From assembly GCF_014199625.1 (NCBI RefSeq), contig NZ_JACHNY010000007.1, positions 62,001 through 126,000 on the forward strand: a stretch of DNA of 64,000 nt, in the 5' to 3' direction. Each line of letters begins with the position of its first letter. Position 1 is the stretch's first letter. Positions 10,305 through 18,181 of this stretch are shown here, in pieces. The translations under genes and the position numbers were made by a program. The notes under the pieces are model-generated. The model searched no databases and was not told where the DNA came from. It saw nothing but the letters and a program-made list of their open reading frames with translations. The stretch comes from Sphingomonas abaci (GTDB lineage Bacteria; Pseudomonadota; Alphaproteobacteria; Sphingomonadales; Sphingomonadaceae).

Positions 10305-11501
10305 TCAGGACGGCCGGGCGGGGCGCGCCAGCGTCGCCGACACCGCCCAGATCGCGAGGCCGCCCAGCGCCAGGCCGGCCCCGACCCAGCCGGTCGAGGT
10401 CCAGCCCAGCCCGGCAGCGATCGCCAGCCCGCCCGCCCAGGGGCCGATGGCATTGGCGGTGTTGAACGCGCTGTGGTTGAGCGCCGCGGCCAGCGCCTGC
10501 GCGTCGCCCGCCACGTCCATCAGACGGGTCTGGAGCACGGTGCCCAGCGCCCCGCCCAGGCCGATCGCCAGCACGTCGACCAGCAGCCAGGACAGGCGCG
10601 ACGCGGCGAAGGGGAACAGCGCCAGCGCCGCCGCCGAGAAGACCAGCAGCGCCCCCGCCGTCGGCATCAGCGCCCGGTCGGCGAAGCGCGGCACGATCAG
10701 ATTGCCCAGCGTCATGCCGATGCCGAACACCGCGAACACCAGCGGCATCCACGCGGCGGACACCCGCGTCACCTCGTGCAGCGTGGTCGCCAGATAGGTG
10801 TAGACGCAGAACAACCCGCCAAAGCCGATCGCGCCGGTGGCGAGCGTCAGCCATACCTGCGGCCGGCGGAGCGCGCCCAGTTCGCGCAAGGGGCTAGCAT
10901 CGCGGTCGGGCGCGTCGCGCGCGACGAACAGCGCCACCAGAGCCGCCGTGGTCAGCGCCAGCAGCGCGACCGTGGCGAAGGCCCAGCGCCAACTCGCGAT
11001 CTGACCCAGCGCATTGGCCAGCGGCACGCCCACGACGGTCGCCGCGGTCAGCCCCAGCATCACCCGCCCGACCGCGCGGGTGCGCTGCCCGGCCGGGACC
11101 AGCGAGGCCGCGACCAGCGCGGCGATGCCGAAATAGGCCCCGTGCGGCAGGCCGGACAGGAAGCGCACGCCCAGCATCGTCGCATAATCCGGAGCGAGGG
11201 CGGAAAGAGCGTTGCCGACCCCGAACATCAGCATCAGCGCGATCAGCAGCGTGCGCCGCGACCAGCGCGCCGCCGCCACCGCGATGGTCGGCGCGCCGAC
11301 CACCACGCCCAGCGCATAGGCGCTGATGACATGACCGGCGGTCGGCTCATCAATGCCCAGGTCGCGGGCCATCATCGGCAACAGGCTCATGGTCGCGAAC
11401 TCGGTCGTGCCGATCGCGAAGCCACCCACCGCCAGGGCGAGATGGACGATGGCGGGGCGCGCGGGCGCGCGTCCGCCTGGGGACAGGGCGAGGCTGGTCA
11501 T
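10305..11501 (-). CDS. MFS transporter, DHA1 sugar/drug efflux type
   Basis: Twelve-helix inner-membrane exporter of the major facilitator superfamily, 398 residues. The first helix contains AVGGFAIGTTEFATMSLLP, characteristic of the YdhP/AraJ-like efflux branch, followed by ISAYALGVVVGAP and the loop 2-3 basic motif AARWSRRTLL. A second MFS half starts near RRPQVWLTLATGA. The substrate (sugars, drugs or purine nucleosides in relatives) cannot be read. The start at 11501 (MTSLALS) is favoured because the residues before it are not membrane-like. It lies 78 bp upstream of the Crp/Fnr gene on the same strand. Confidence 0.9.
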   Translation of the reverse strand: MTSLALSPGGRAPARPAIVHLALAVGGFAIGTTEFATMSLLPMMARDLGIDEPTAGHVISAYALGVVVGAPTIAVAAARWSRRTLLIALMLMFGVGNALSALAPDYATMLGVRFLSGLPHGAYFGIAALVAASLVPAGQRTRAVGRVMLGLTAATVVGVPLANALGQIASWRWAFATVALLALTTAALVALFVARDAPDRDASPLRELGALRRPQVWLTLATGAIGFGGLFCVYTYLATTLHEVTRVSAAWMPLVFAVFGIGMTLGNLIVPRFADRALMPTAGALLVFSAAALALFPFAASRLSWLLVDVLAIGLGGALGTVLQTRLMDVAGDAQALAAALNHSAFNTANAIGPWAGGLAIAAGLGWTSTGWVGAGLALGGLAIWAVSATLARPARPS

Positions 11502-11586
11502 ACCGTGCAGGTCGGTGCGCGAGCGCGCAAGGTCAACCGCATGAAATGCCATCGGAATTGCAGCGGATGCACGTGGGATGCCGACC

Positions 11587-11612
11587 CGTGCCCCTGCTCT
11601 CGCAGGAGCACG
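11587..11612. repeat. Repeated palindromic hairpin, copy 1
   Basis: CGTGC-C-CCTGC-TCTC-GCAGG-A-GCACG folds into two stacked 5-bp stems. The same 26-base architecture occurs at 29341-29366, with 22 of 26 bases identical. It lies in the 189-bp gap between the dihydroorotase end and the MFS start (11502-11690), which holds no other feature I can support. Confidence 0.65.
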
Positions 11613-11690
11613 GCGAAGGATCGGGCACACGCCGCGCCCGCGCCAGGATGGTGCATGGGACAGGGAACACCCCTGCCCCCACCGCCCGGA

Positions 11691-13022
11691 TCAGCCAAAT
11701 TCGACCGCCTCGAATCGGATCGGCTCGCCCTGCGCCTGCTCGCCGAGCTGATCCTCCCACATCGCGACATGGCCGCGCACGATCGTGCCGATCGGCTTGC
11801 CGGTCAGCGTCATGCCGGTGAAGGGTGACCAGCCGGCGCGGCTCGCCAGCCATGCCTCGTCCACGGTCCACTGCTTGCGCCGGTCGACGATCGTGAAGTC
11901 GGCATCGTAGCCGCGCACGATCCGCCCCTTGCCGACGATGCCGAACACGCGTTGCGCGCCGGCGCTGGTCAGCTCGATCAGCCGCTGCATCGACAGCCGT
12001 CCCTGCGCGACATGGTCGAGCAGCAACGGCAGCAGCGTCTGCACGCCGGGCATCCCGCTGGGGCTGTCGGGATAGGGCTTGCCCTTCTCCTCCAGCGTGT
12101 GCGGCGCGTGGTCGGAACCGATCACGTCGGGCACGCCCTGGTTCAGCCAGTGCCACAGGCCGTCGCGATGCGCGCCGCTGCGGATCGGCGGGTTCATCTG
12201 CGCCAGCGTGCCGAGCCGCGGATAGGCCTCCTCGCCCGCCAGCGTCAGGTGCTGCGGCGTCACCTCGCAGGTGGCGATGTCCTTGTTCCGGCCGAGCAGC
12301 TCCAGCTCGGCCGGGGTGGTGACGTGCAGGACGTGGATGCGCCGCTTCGCCGCGCGGGCCAGCGCCAGGATGCGCTTGGTCGCCAGCAGGGCGCTCTCGT
12401 CGTCGCGCCACACCGGGTGCGAGGTCGGGTCGCCCGCGATCCGCTCGCCCATGCGGGCCTGCATCCGCGCCTCGTCCTCGGCATGGATGGCGACGCGGCG
12501 ATGGCCGGATGCCAGCACATCGGCCAGCGACGAGTCCTCCGACACCAGCAGATCGCCGGTCGAGGCGCCCATGAAGATCTTCACCCCCGCCGTGCCCGGC
12601 CGCCGCTCCAGCGTGGCCAGTTCGGCGGCATTGGCGTTGGTCGCGCCGACATAGAAGGCATGGTCGCACCACATGCGGTGATGGGCGCGCGCCAGCTTGT
12701 CGTCGATCGCCGCCGCGCTGTCGGTATTGGGCTTGGTGTTCGGCATCTCGAACACCGCGGTCACGCCGCCCATCACGGCGGCGCGGCTGCCGGTCTCCAG
12801 ATCCTCCTTGTGGGTCAGGCCGGGCTCGCGGAAATGGACCTGGGTGTCGATCACGCCGGGCAGGATGTCGAGCCCGGTGCAGTCGATCCGCCGCCCCGCA
12901 TCCGCCGGGCTGCCCGGCGCGACCAGGGCGACGATGCGGCCGTCGGTCACGCCCACCGAGGCCTCGACGGGGCCACCGGGCGTATGGACCGTACCGCCGG
13001 AGAGGAGCAGGTCGAACGTCAT
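11691..13022 (-). CDS. pyrC: Dihydroorotase-family amidohydrolase
   Basis: Predicted to cyclise carbamoyl-aspartate to dihydroorotate in pyrimidine synthesis; allantoinase and hydantoinase are close relatives. The 443-residue product has the amidohydrolase barrel with ligands Lys148 (GVKIFMGAS, carbamylated in the family), His180 (VAIHAEDE), His233 (VLHVTT) and Asp304 (IGSDHAPH). The opening motif, normally D-x-H-x-H, reads DTQVHFREPG, so the first metal-binding His is Gln61. The remaining pocket (REPG, PNTKP) is dihydroorotase-like. The start at 13022 has AAAGGATGG upstream. It is divergent from ygfZ (75 bp). Confidence in the family is high, in the exact substrate lower. Confidence 0.85.
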   Translation of the reverse strand: MTFDLLLSGGTVHTPGGPVEASVGVTDGRIVALVAPGSPADAGRRIDCTGLDILPGVIDTQVHFREPGLTHKEDLETGSRAAVMGGVTAVFEMPNTKPNTDSAAAIDDKLARAHHRMWCDHAFYVGATNANAAELATLERRPGTAGVKIFMGASTGDLLVSEDSSLADVLASGHRRVAIHAEDEARMQARMGERIAGDPTSHPVWRDDESALLATKRILALARAAKRRIHVLHVTTPAELELLGRNKDIATCEVTPQHLTLAGEEAYPRLGTLAQMNPPIRSGAHRDGLWHWLNQGVPDVIGSDHAPHTLEEKGKPYPDSPSGMPGVQTLLPLLLDHVAQGRLSMQRLIELTSAGAQRVFGIVGKGRIVRGYDADFTIVDRRKQWTVDEAWLASRAGWSPFTGMTLTGKPIGTIVRGHVAMWEDQLGEQAQGEPIRFEAVEFG

Positions 13023-13097
13023 GGGGCCATCCTTTCGTTGCATTCGGGCATCTCAACGAGCCTTTCGCCGGGTGCGTCGCCCTCCTACCTTGGCGAC

Positions 13098-13832
13098 ATG
13101 AACGAGACTAGTCCGGGAATGCTCGCCGATCGCGCCGTGCTGCGCGTCGCGGGCGACGATGTGCGCGGCTTCCTCCAGGGGCTGGTGACCAACGACTGCC
13201 TGGCCCTCGCGCCCGACGCGCCGCGCTGGGCGGCGCTGCTCAGTCCGCAAGGCAAGGCGCTGTTCGACTTCATCCTCTGGGCCGAGGGCGACGACGTGCT
13301 GATCGATGCCGAGGCGGCGCAGGTCGAGGCGCTGGCGAAGCGGCTGACGCTCTATCGCCTGCGCCGCGCGATCACGATCGCCCCGACCGACCTCAAGGTC
13401 CACTGGTCGCCGGACGGCAGCCGGGGCGTGGTCGACCCCCGGCTGGCGGCGCTGGGCGGCCGCTGGCTCGCCCCCGCCGGACCGGAGGCGGCGGTGGCGC
13501 GGGGCTGGACCGCGCATCGCCTGGGACTGGGCGTGACCGAGGGGGTCGGCGAGCTGGGCTCGGCCGAGACGCTCTGGCTGGAATGCAACGCGCGCGAGCT
13601 GAACGGCGTCAGCTTCACCAAGGGCTGCTATGTCGGGCAGGAGAATACCGCCCGGATGCATCATCGCAGCAAGGTGAACCGCCGGCTGGTGGTCGCGCCG
13701 CTGGGCGTGCCCGGCGACCGGACGCGCGCCACTTATCCGGAGCTCGGTCTGATGGTCGAGCACGCCCGCGTCGATGCGCTCGGCGACGCGCTGCGCCCGG
13801 CCTGGCTGGCGGCGGCGCTGGCGGAAGCTTAG
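13098..13832 (+). CDS. ygfZ: YgfZ/GcvT-type folate-binding protein
   Basis: Tetrahydrofolate-dependent protein needed for assembly or repair of certain iron-sulfur enzymes such as MiaB (known for E. coli YgfZ and eukaryotic Iba57). The 244-residue product has an N-terminal GcvT-like half (VAGDDVRGFLQGLVTND) and the family hallmark KGCYVGQENTAR (about 175-186) with the redox-important Cys. The length is shorter than E. coli YgfZ but usual for alphaproteobacteria. The ATG at 13098 follows a weak Shine-Dalgarno. Its end overlaps the convergent peptidyl-prolyl isomerase gene by 4 bases. Confidence 0.92.
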   Translation: MNETSPGMLADRAVLRVAGDDVRGFLQGLVTNDCLALAPDAPRWAALLSPQGKALFDFILWAEGDDVLIDAEAAQVEALAKRLTLYRLRRAITIAPTDLKVHWSPDGSRGVVDPRLAALGGRWLAPAGPEAAVARGWTAHRLGLGVTEGVGELGSAETLWLECNARELNGVSFTKGCYVGQENTARMHHRSKVNRRLVVAPLGVPGDRTRATYPELGLMVEHARVDALGDALRPAWLAAALAEA

Positions 13833-14728
13833 GGCGCGCGCCGCACCGGCGGCAGCGCGGCGCAGATCTCCGCCCCGCCCGCCGGCACGGTGAAGAACGG
13901 CCCCGCGCGGTTCTCGCGCGAGGCGACCCAGGCGCGGAACCGCGCATTGTCGGTGCGGCGATACTGGAAATGCGGCCGCTCGGCCGCGGGCAGCTCGCTC
14001 GCCAGCCGGGCCGAGACGATCGGCAGCCGCTCGCCCTCCGTCTTGTAGAAGCCCAGCTCGCCGGTGCCGCGTGGCAGGACGGAGAGCCGCTCGATCCCGT
14101 CGACCACGCGGCCGACGATCGCAATGTTGCGGTCGAGCGCGCGCGGCGCATGGCCGATCACCGTATAGAGCTCGGCGCCGCTGCCGGTGTCCGGGGCCAG
14201 GTCCCGGGCCACGCCCACCATCGCATAGCAATGCGGCACCCATTGGCGCGCGCCGCTGCCCGCCAGCGGCCAGCCGTCGCGGCTATAGCCGGCCCCTTCG
14301 GCATAGGGGTCGCGCCGCGCCAGCCGCGCCGCCACGCCCGCACCCGTGGCCGGTTGGTCGTATTCGGCGGGCGGCGGCGTGACCAGGCCAGCGGGCAGCG
14401 GCTTCTTCTCGGTCGCATCGCCCCATTGCGCGACATAATTGTCCTGCACCCGGTAGACGCTGGCCCCCTGGTCCCACCAGCGCGCCGCCGCCAGGCGCCG
14501 GATATTGGCGACATGCACCGGCGCATAGGGCGCCGCCAGCCGCACCGTTACCGTGCCGCCGCCCCGCAGGGTGAAGACCAGCAGCTCGTCGTCGGGGATC
14601 GTCACCCAATCCTCCGGCAGCGCATCGCCGGCTGCCGGTGCGGCGCTTGCGGGTGCCGGCGCGGGCGCAGGCGCAGGAGCAGCGGGCGATGCCGCCTGGA
14701 GCGACGCGGCGAGAAGCAGGATCGACAT
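13829..14728 (-). CDS. Exported cyclophilin-type peptidyl-prolyl isomerase
   Basis: Predicted secreted prolyl isomerase of 299 residues. It begins with a short signal peptide (MSILLLAASLQAAS) followed by a Pro/Ala linker of alternating AP repeats (about 15-35). The cyclophilin fold is visible as VTVRLAAPYAPVHVANIRRL, YRVQDNYVAQWGD and YTVIGHAPRALDRN, with an IVGRVVDGIERLS strand-helix. The catalytic Arg/Phe pair of canonical cyclophilins (FHRV-IPGFMIQGGD) is replaced by YRVQDNYVAQWGD, so activity may be altered. The start at 14728 is chosen because the signal peptide begins there. It is convergent with ygfZ (4-base overlap). Confidence 0.82.
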   Translation of the reverse strand: MSILLLAASLQAASPAAPAPAPAPAPASAAPAAGDALPEDWVTIPDDELLVFTLRGGGTVTVRLAAPYAPVHVANIRRLAAARWWDQGASVYRVQDNYVAQWGDATEKKPLPAGLVTPPPAEYDQPATGAGVAARLARRDPYAEGAGYSRDGWPLAGSGARQWVPHCYAMVGVARDLAPDTGSGAELYTVIGHAPRALDRNIAIVGRVVDGIERLSVLPRGTGELGFYKTEGERLPIVSARLASELPAAERPHFQYRRTDNARFRAWVASRENRAGPFFTVPAGGAEICAALPPVRRAP

Positions 14729-14816
14729 GGAAGCGAACCTGCCCGAGCCGCTTTCGTTGCGCAATCGACTTGCGCGACGCGCCATGGCGCTCTAGGGCAC
14801 CGCTTCCGGGTAATGC

Positions 14817-14907
14817 GGAGCGGTGGCCGAGTGGTCGAAGGCGCTCGCCTGGAAAGTGAGTATACGTCAAAAGCGTATCGAGGGTTCGAATCCCTCCCGC
14901 TCCGCCA
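14817..14907 (+). tRNA. tRNA-Ser (GGA anticodon)
   Basis: The acceptor stem GGAGCGG pairs with CCGCTCC, followed by G and an encoded CCA (14905-14907). The anticodon stem-loop is CTCGC-CTGGAAA-GTGAG with anticodon GGA, which reads UCC/UCU. A long variable arm (built on TATACG/CGTATC pairing) is typical of class II serine tRNAs. The T-arm GAGGGTTCGAATCCCTC is intact. Length 91 nt. Confidence 0.97.
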
Positions 14908-15111
14908 CCATCTCCCCATCGCCATGATTGATTGGTCACCACCGGTGCGGCTTCGTTCGTGCTGGGTTCGCCCCATTCGCGACAAGCTCCTGCAAATATG
15001 GCGTTAACGTCCTGATTGTCATGGCACGGAAATATGCCCGAAACGGTCGCGTAACAGGACCAATCTAGGGCCACTCCCGAACCGGCACATAGGCCGGCAA
15101 GGGGAAATCAC

Positions 15112-17220
15112 ATGTCATCCGAAAAGGAAGGGCGCGGCCTGGGTCGCGTGGCCGACCGTCGTGCACTGTTGCGCAGCGTCGCCGGCCTCACCACGCTGCC
15201 GATCGGCGCGGCGCTGTTGTCGGGCTGCGGCGAGGGCGGCAGCGGCGAGGCCGCGGCCGCCAGCACCGGCATCGATACGGTCGCCCTGGGCAGCAGCCGC
15301 GCGCCCGCCGCGACCACCAGCTTCGCGCTCGCGGTGCTGCCCGACACGCAATTCTATTCGCGCTACGCGACCACCGACGAAAGTCAGCAGTTCCAGCGCA
15401 AGTACGGCAGCACGCCGTTCGACGCGCAGACGCGCTGGATCGCGGACAATGCCGCCGCCTACAACATCCCCTTCGTCGTGCATCTGGGCGATGTGGTCGA
15501 CCAGGTCGGCAAGCCCAACCAGTGGGCGATCGCCGACGCGGCGATGAAGAACCTGGAAGTCGCCAAGGTCCCCTATTCGATCCTGGCCGGCAATCACGAC
15601 GTGCTCGTCGACTATGACTATCGCGGCGCCTGGGACCAGACCAGCGGCACCGACGCGCAGCGCAACCTGGCCGCCGAACCCTATCTCAAGACCTTCCCGG
15701 CTGGCCGCGCCGCGCAGCAGGCGACGTTCCGGGAGCGGGATGCGTCGGGCTTCCACGAATATCACGTGTTCGAGGCGTTCGGCGTCACCTTCATGGTGCT
15801 GTCGCTGTCGTGGCGCATCTCGGACGCGGGGCTAGCCTGGGCGCGCGACGTGATCCGCCGCAATCCGACGCTGCCCGTCATCCTGTCCAACCACCAGCTG
15901 CTCAACATCGACAGCGACGGCATCAGCCCGCTGGAGACCGACTATGGCAAGATGCTGTGGGAGAAGCTGATCCGCGACACCGACCAGATCTTCATGACGC
16001 TGAACGGCCATCATCATGGCGGCGCGCGGCTGAGCAAGACCAACGACTTCGGCAATGTCGTCGAGCAGATGGTGGTCGATTACCAGATGGCCTATCAGGG
16101 CGGCAACGGCCTGATGCGGCTCTATGAGTTCGACTTCGGCGCCAACACGATCGACGTGATGTCCTTCTCGCCCTGGGTGGTGCAGAAGCCCAAGGCCACG
16201 CTCAACCAGTTCGACCGCGCGATCCTGCCCGAGGCGAACCACCGCTTCACGATCGCGATGAACTTCAAAAAGCGGTTCGCCGGCTTCCTGCGGTTCAAGC
16301 CGGTTCTGTCGACCACCGGCACGCCGATCCTGGCGCGTGTCCGGGCGAAGCTGCTGGAGAATTATGTCGAGCCGGTCGTGCCGGTGCCCGCCGCGCCGAA
16401 GGACGCGAACGACTATCCGGTGGTGCCCGACACCTATGCCCATTGGCGGCCCACGCCCGGCCGCGACGGGCAGATCGTGCAGGTCGGCGACACGGTAACC
16501 GATGCCGCCAACGGCTTCACCATGGCGCGCGTGCCGCTGGTGTCGCCGGCGCTGGCCGAGGACGTGGTCTGGTCGGACGACCATCATGCGCTGTCCTCGG
16601 CCGGGGCCAGCATCCTGTTCCGCAACACCGACAAGCGGGTCGGGCGCAACAGTTCCTTTTCCACGGCGATGGACGCCGGAGTGAACGGCCGCAGCTTCTG
16701 GAACGGCTATACGGTCGAAAGCTTCATCAAGATTCCGGCGGACTGGGACCCGGCGCTGCATCGCTGGGGCAACATGCTGGGCCGGTGCGGCAATCGCGGC
16801 CTGCTGCCCGGCTTCCGCGGCGGCGACGCCCAGGCCTCGTCGGTGCTGTTCGCCATCTCGTCGCTGCGCGAGGTGCAATGGGAGGTCGTGCCCGCCAGCA
16901 ACTCCACCTACCCGCAGACCAACTGGTCGGGCGAGATCATCCGCAACAGCTGGTATCACGTCGCCATGGTGTGCACGCCGATCAGCGGCACCAGCACGTC
17001 CGAGACGATCATGTATGTCGAGGGCGCGCCGGTGATGCGCAACGTGACCGGCGCCACCGGCCTGCGCTCCGCCACCAATCCGGGGCCGCAGCCCTGGATC
17101 CTGGGCGCTGGCTGGTGGGACGGCGCGCGCAAGGACGGCTTCTATGGCTGGCTGGGCGAAACCCGGCTGGTCGGTCGGCCGCTGACCCCCGACCAATGGC
17201 TGACCGCGCGCCGCGCCTGA
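15112..17220 (+). CDS. Tat-exported lipoprotein: calcineurin-like phosphoesterase plus LamG-like domain
   Basis: The 702-residue product has a twin-arginine signal (DRRALLRSVAG, 15-25) ending in a lipobox (LLSGC, Cys39), so it is probably folded in the cytosol, exported by Tat and lipid-anchored. The metallophosphoesterase domain (about 65-370) shows LPDTQFY, HLGDVVDQ, AGNHDVLVDY, LSNHQLL and NGHHHGGARL, all five metal-binding blocks. The C-terminal third (about 500-700) has a concanavalin/LamG-like pattern (RSFWNGYTVESFIKIP, NSWYHVAMV, YVEGAPV, GWLGETRLVGRPL). The substrate is unknown; phosphodiesters or nucleotides are likely. AAGGGGA precedes the ATG. It is followed by a PEP-CTERM gene and a TonB receptor. 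Confidence 0.9.
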   Translation: MSSEKEGRGLGRVADRRALLRSVAGLTTLPIGAALLSGCGEGGSGEAAAASTGIDTVALGSSRAPAATTSFALAVLPDTQFYSRYATTDESQQFQRKYGSTPFDAQTRWIADNAAAYNIPFVVHLGDVVDQVGKPNQWAIADAAMKNLEVAKVPYSILAGNHDVLVDYDYRGAWDQTSGTDAQRNLAAEPYLKTFPAGRAAQQATFRERDASGFHEYHVFEAFGVTFMVLSLSWRISDAGLAWARDVIRRNPTLPVILSNHQLLNIDSDGISPLETDYGKMLWEKLIRDTDQIFMTLNGHHHGGARLSKTNDFGNVVEQMVVDYQMAYQGGNGLMRLYEFDFGANTIDVMSFSPWVVQKPKATLNQFDRAILPEANHRFTIAMNFKKRFAGFLRFKPVLSTTGTPILARVRAKLLENYVEPVVPVPAAPKDANDYPVVPDTYAHWRPTPGRDGQIVQVGDTVTDAANGFTMARVPLVSPALAEDVVWSDDHHALSSAGASILFRNTDKRVGRNSSFSTAMDAGVNGRSFWNGYTVESFIKIPADWDPALHRWGNMLGRCGNRGLLPGFRGGDAQASSVLFAISSLREVQWEVVPASNSTYPQTNWSGEIIRNSWYHVAMVCTPISGTSTSETIMYVEGAPVMRNVTGATGLRSATNPGPQPWILGAGWWDGARKDGFYGWLGETRLVGRPLTPDQWLTARRA

Positions 17221-17299
17221 CGCCTGCCCTGACATCCCCCGCCGATCCCGGCGCGATCTTCGCGGCCGCCCGCATCGGCGCACTATTCGGAGATTTTCG

Positions 17300-18103
17300 A
17301 TGACCCTCGTCAAGGCGGCATGGCTCGCCGCGCTCGCCCTTCCCGCCGCCGCTCAGGCCACGCCGTTCCAGGCCAGCCCCGACATCTTCACCGGCAGCGG
17401 TTTCGCCGGCCGCTATGTCGGCCTGGGCGGCCAGGTCCAGCCGAGCGGCCAGTGGCTGGGTGGCGTGCAGGGCGGCGGCGCCGACACGTTCGACAATTTC
17501 GGCTTCTACAATCGCGGCGTCGGCGCATTGACCCAGACCCGCCAGGTCGAGCTGCTGAGCGGCAACCTGTTTCGCTTCCTCGACACCTTCACCAACACTA
17601 CGGGTGCGCGCATCCGCACCACCGTCAATTTCTTCGGCAATCTGGGGTCGGACGGCGACGAGCTGGTCAGCACCGATGCCAATGGCCTGATCGTGTCGTG
17701 CCAGGACGATGGCGACGGCCAGTGCGCCGAGGATGCGGTGGTCGCGCTGATCGCCGGCGACAACGGGCTGGCGCGGCAGTCCATCACGCCCGATCGCTAC
17801 AATGTCAGCTTCGACCTGGACGTGGCGGCCGGGCAGAGCGTCAGCCTGCTCAACTACGCCTTCCTGGCGCGCGACGTGGATGGCCCGACCGCCGCGGACG
17901 TGACGCTGGCGACCGACACCGGCCGCGCCCTTCTCCGGGCGGCGCGGGTGGAGGGGCTGAGCGAGGCGCAGCGGGCCAGCATCGTCAACTTCTCCGCCAG
18001 CGCGCTGCCCGAGCCGGCGAGCTGGGTGATGATGATCCTGGGCTTCGGCCTGGCAGGCGGGAGGCTGCGCCGCCGCCGCGTCCAGCCCGCGCTCGCCGCC
18101 TGA
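17300..18103 (+). CDS. PEPxxW-CTERM sorting-domain protein
   Basis: This 267-residue exported protein has a signal peptide (MTLVKAAWLAALALPAAAQA) and a C-terminal sorting tag: PEP at 237-239 followed by ASW, a hydrophobic helix (VMMILGFGLAGG) and an RLRRRR tail. This tag is recognised by exosortase-type enzymes in Gram-negatives; no exosortase is in the window. The body is beta-rich, with a DDGDGQCAEDAV acidic loop that could bind calcium (inference), and no enzyme motif. It lies 79 bp after the phosphoesterase and 78 bp before a TonB receptor, with a hairpin in the latter gap. Confidence 0.9.
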   Translation: MTLVKAAWLAALALPAAAQATPFQASPDIFTGSGFAGRYVGLGGQVQPSGQWLGGVQGGGADTFDNFGFYNRGVGALTQTRQVELLSGNLFRFLDTFTNTTGARIRTTVNFFGNLGSDGDELVSTDANGLIVSCQDDGDGQCAEDAVVALIAGDNGLARQSITPDRYNVSFDLDVAAGQSVSLLNYAFLARDVDGPTAADVTLATDTGRALLRAARVEGLSEAQRASIVNFSASALPEPASWVMMILGFGLAGGRLRRRRVQPALAA

Positions 18104-18123
18104 TCCGTACCGATACCTGATCC

Positions 18124-18153
18124 GGGGCGTCGCCGATCCGGTGGCGCCCCTTT
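18124..18153 (+). terminator. Hairpin between the PEP-CTERM gene and TonB receptor
   Basis: GGGGCGTCGCC pairs with GGTGGCGCCCC over 11 bp (two G-T pairs) around a 5-base loop, followed by TTTCC. It lies 20 bp after the PEP-CTERM stop and 28 bp before the receptor ATG, so it may be a partial terminator or attenuator that lowers receptor expression relative to the upstream genes. Confidence 0.65.
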
Positions 18154-18181
18154 CCGTTTCCTGTCGAAAACGAGTGTTCCC

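Noticed and set aside
9309..11828. 839-residue plus-strand frame opposite the Crp/Fnr and MFS genes
   Set aside because: Gln/Arg/His-rich shadow; the minus strand has helix-turn-helix and membrane-segment patterns.
11691..13022. Allantoinase or hydantoinase instead of dihydroorotase
   Set aside because: REPG after the metal motif and the PNTKP loop favour dihydroorotase, although the substrate is not proven and the call is kept at family level.
14817..14907. Possible attachment site for a mobile element at the tRNA-Ser gene
   Set aside because: No integrase nearby and no repeat of the tRNA 3' end in the flanks examined.
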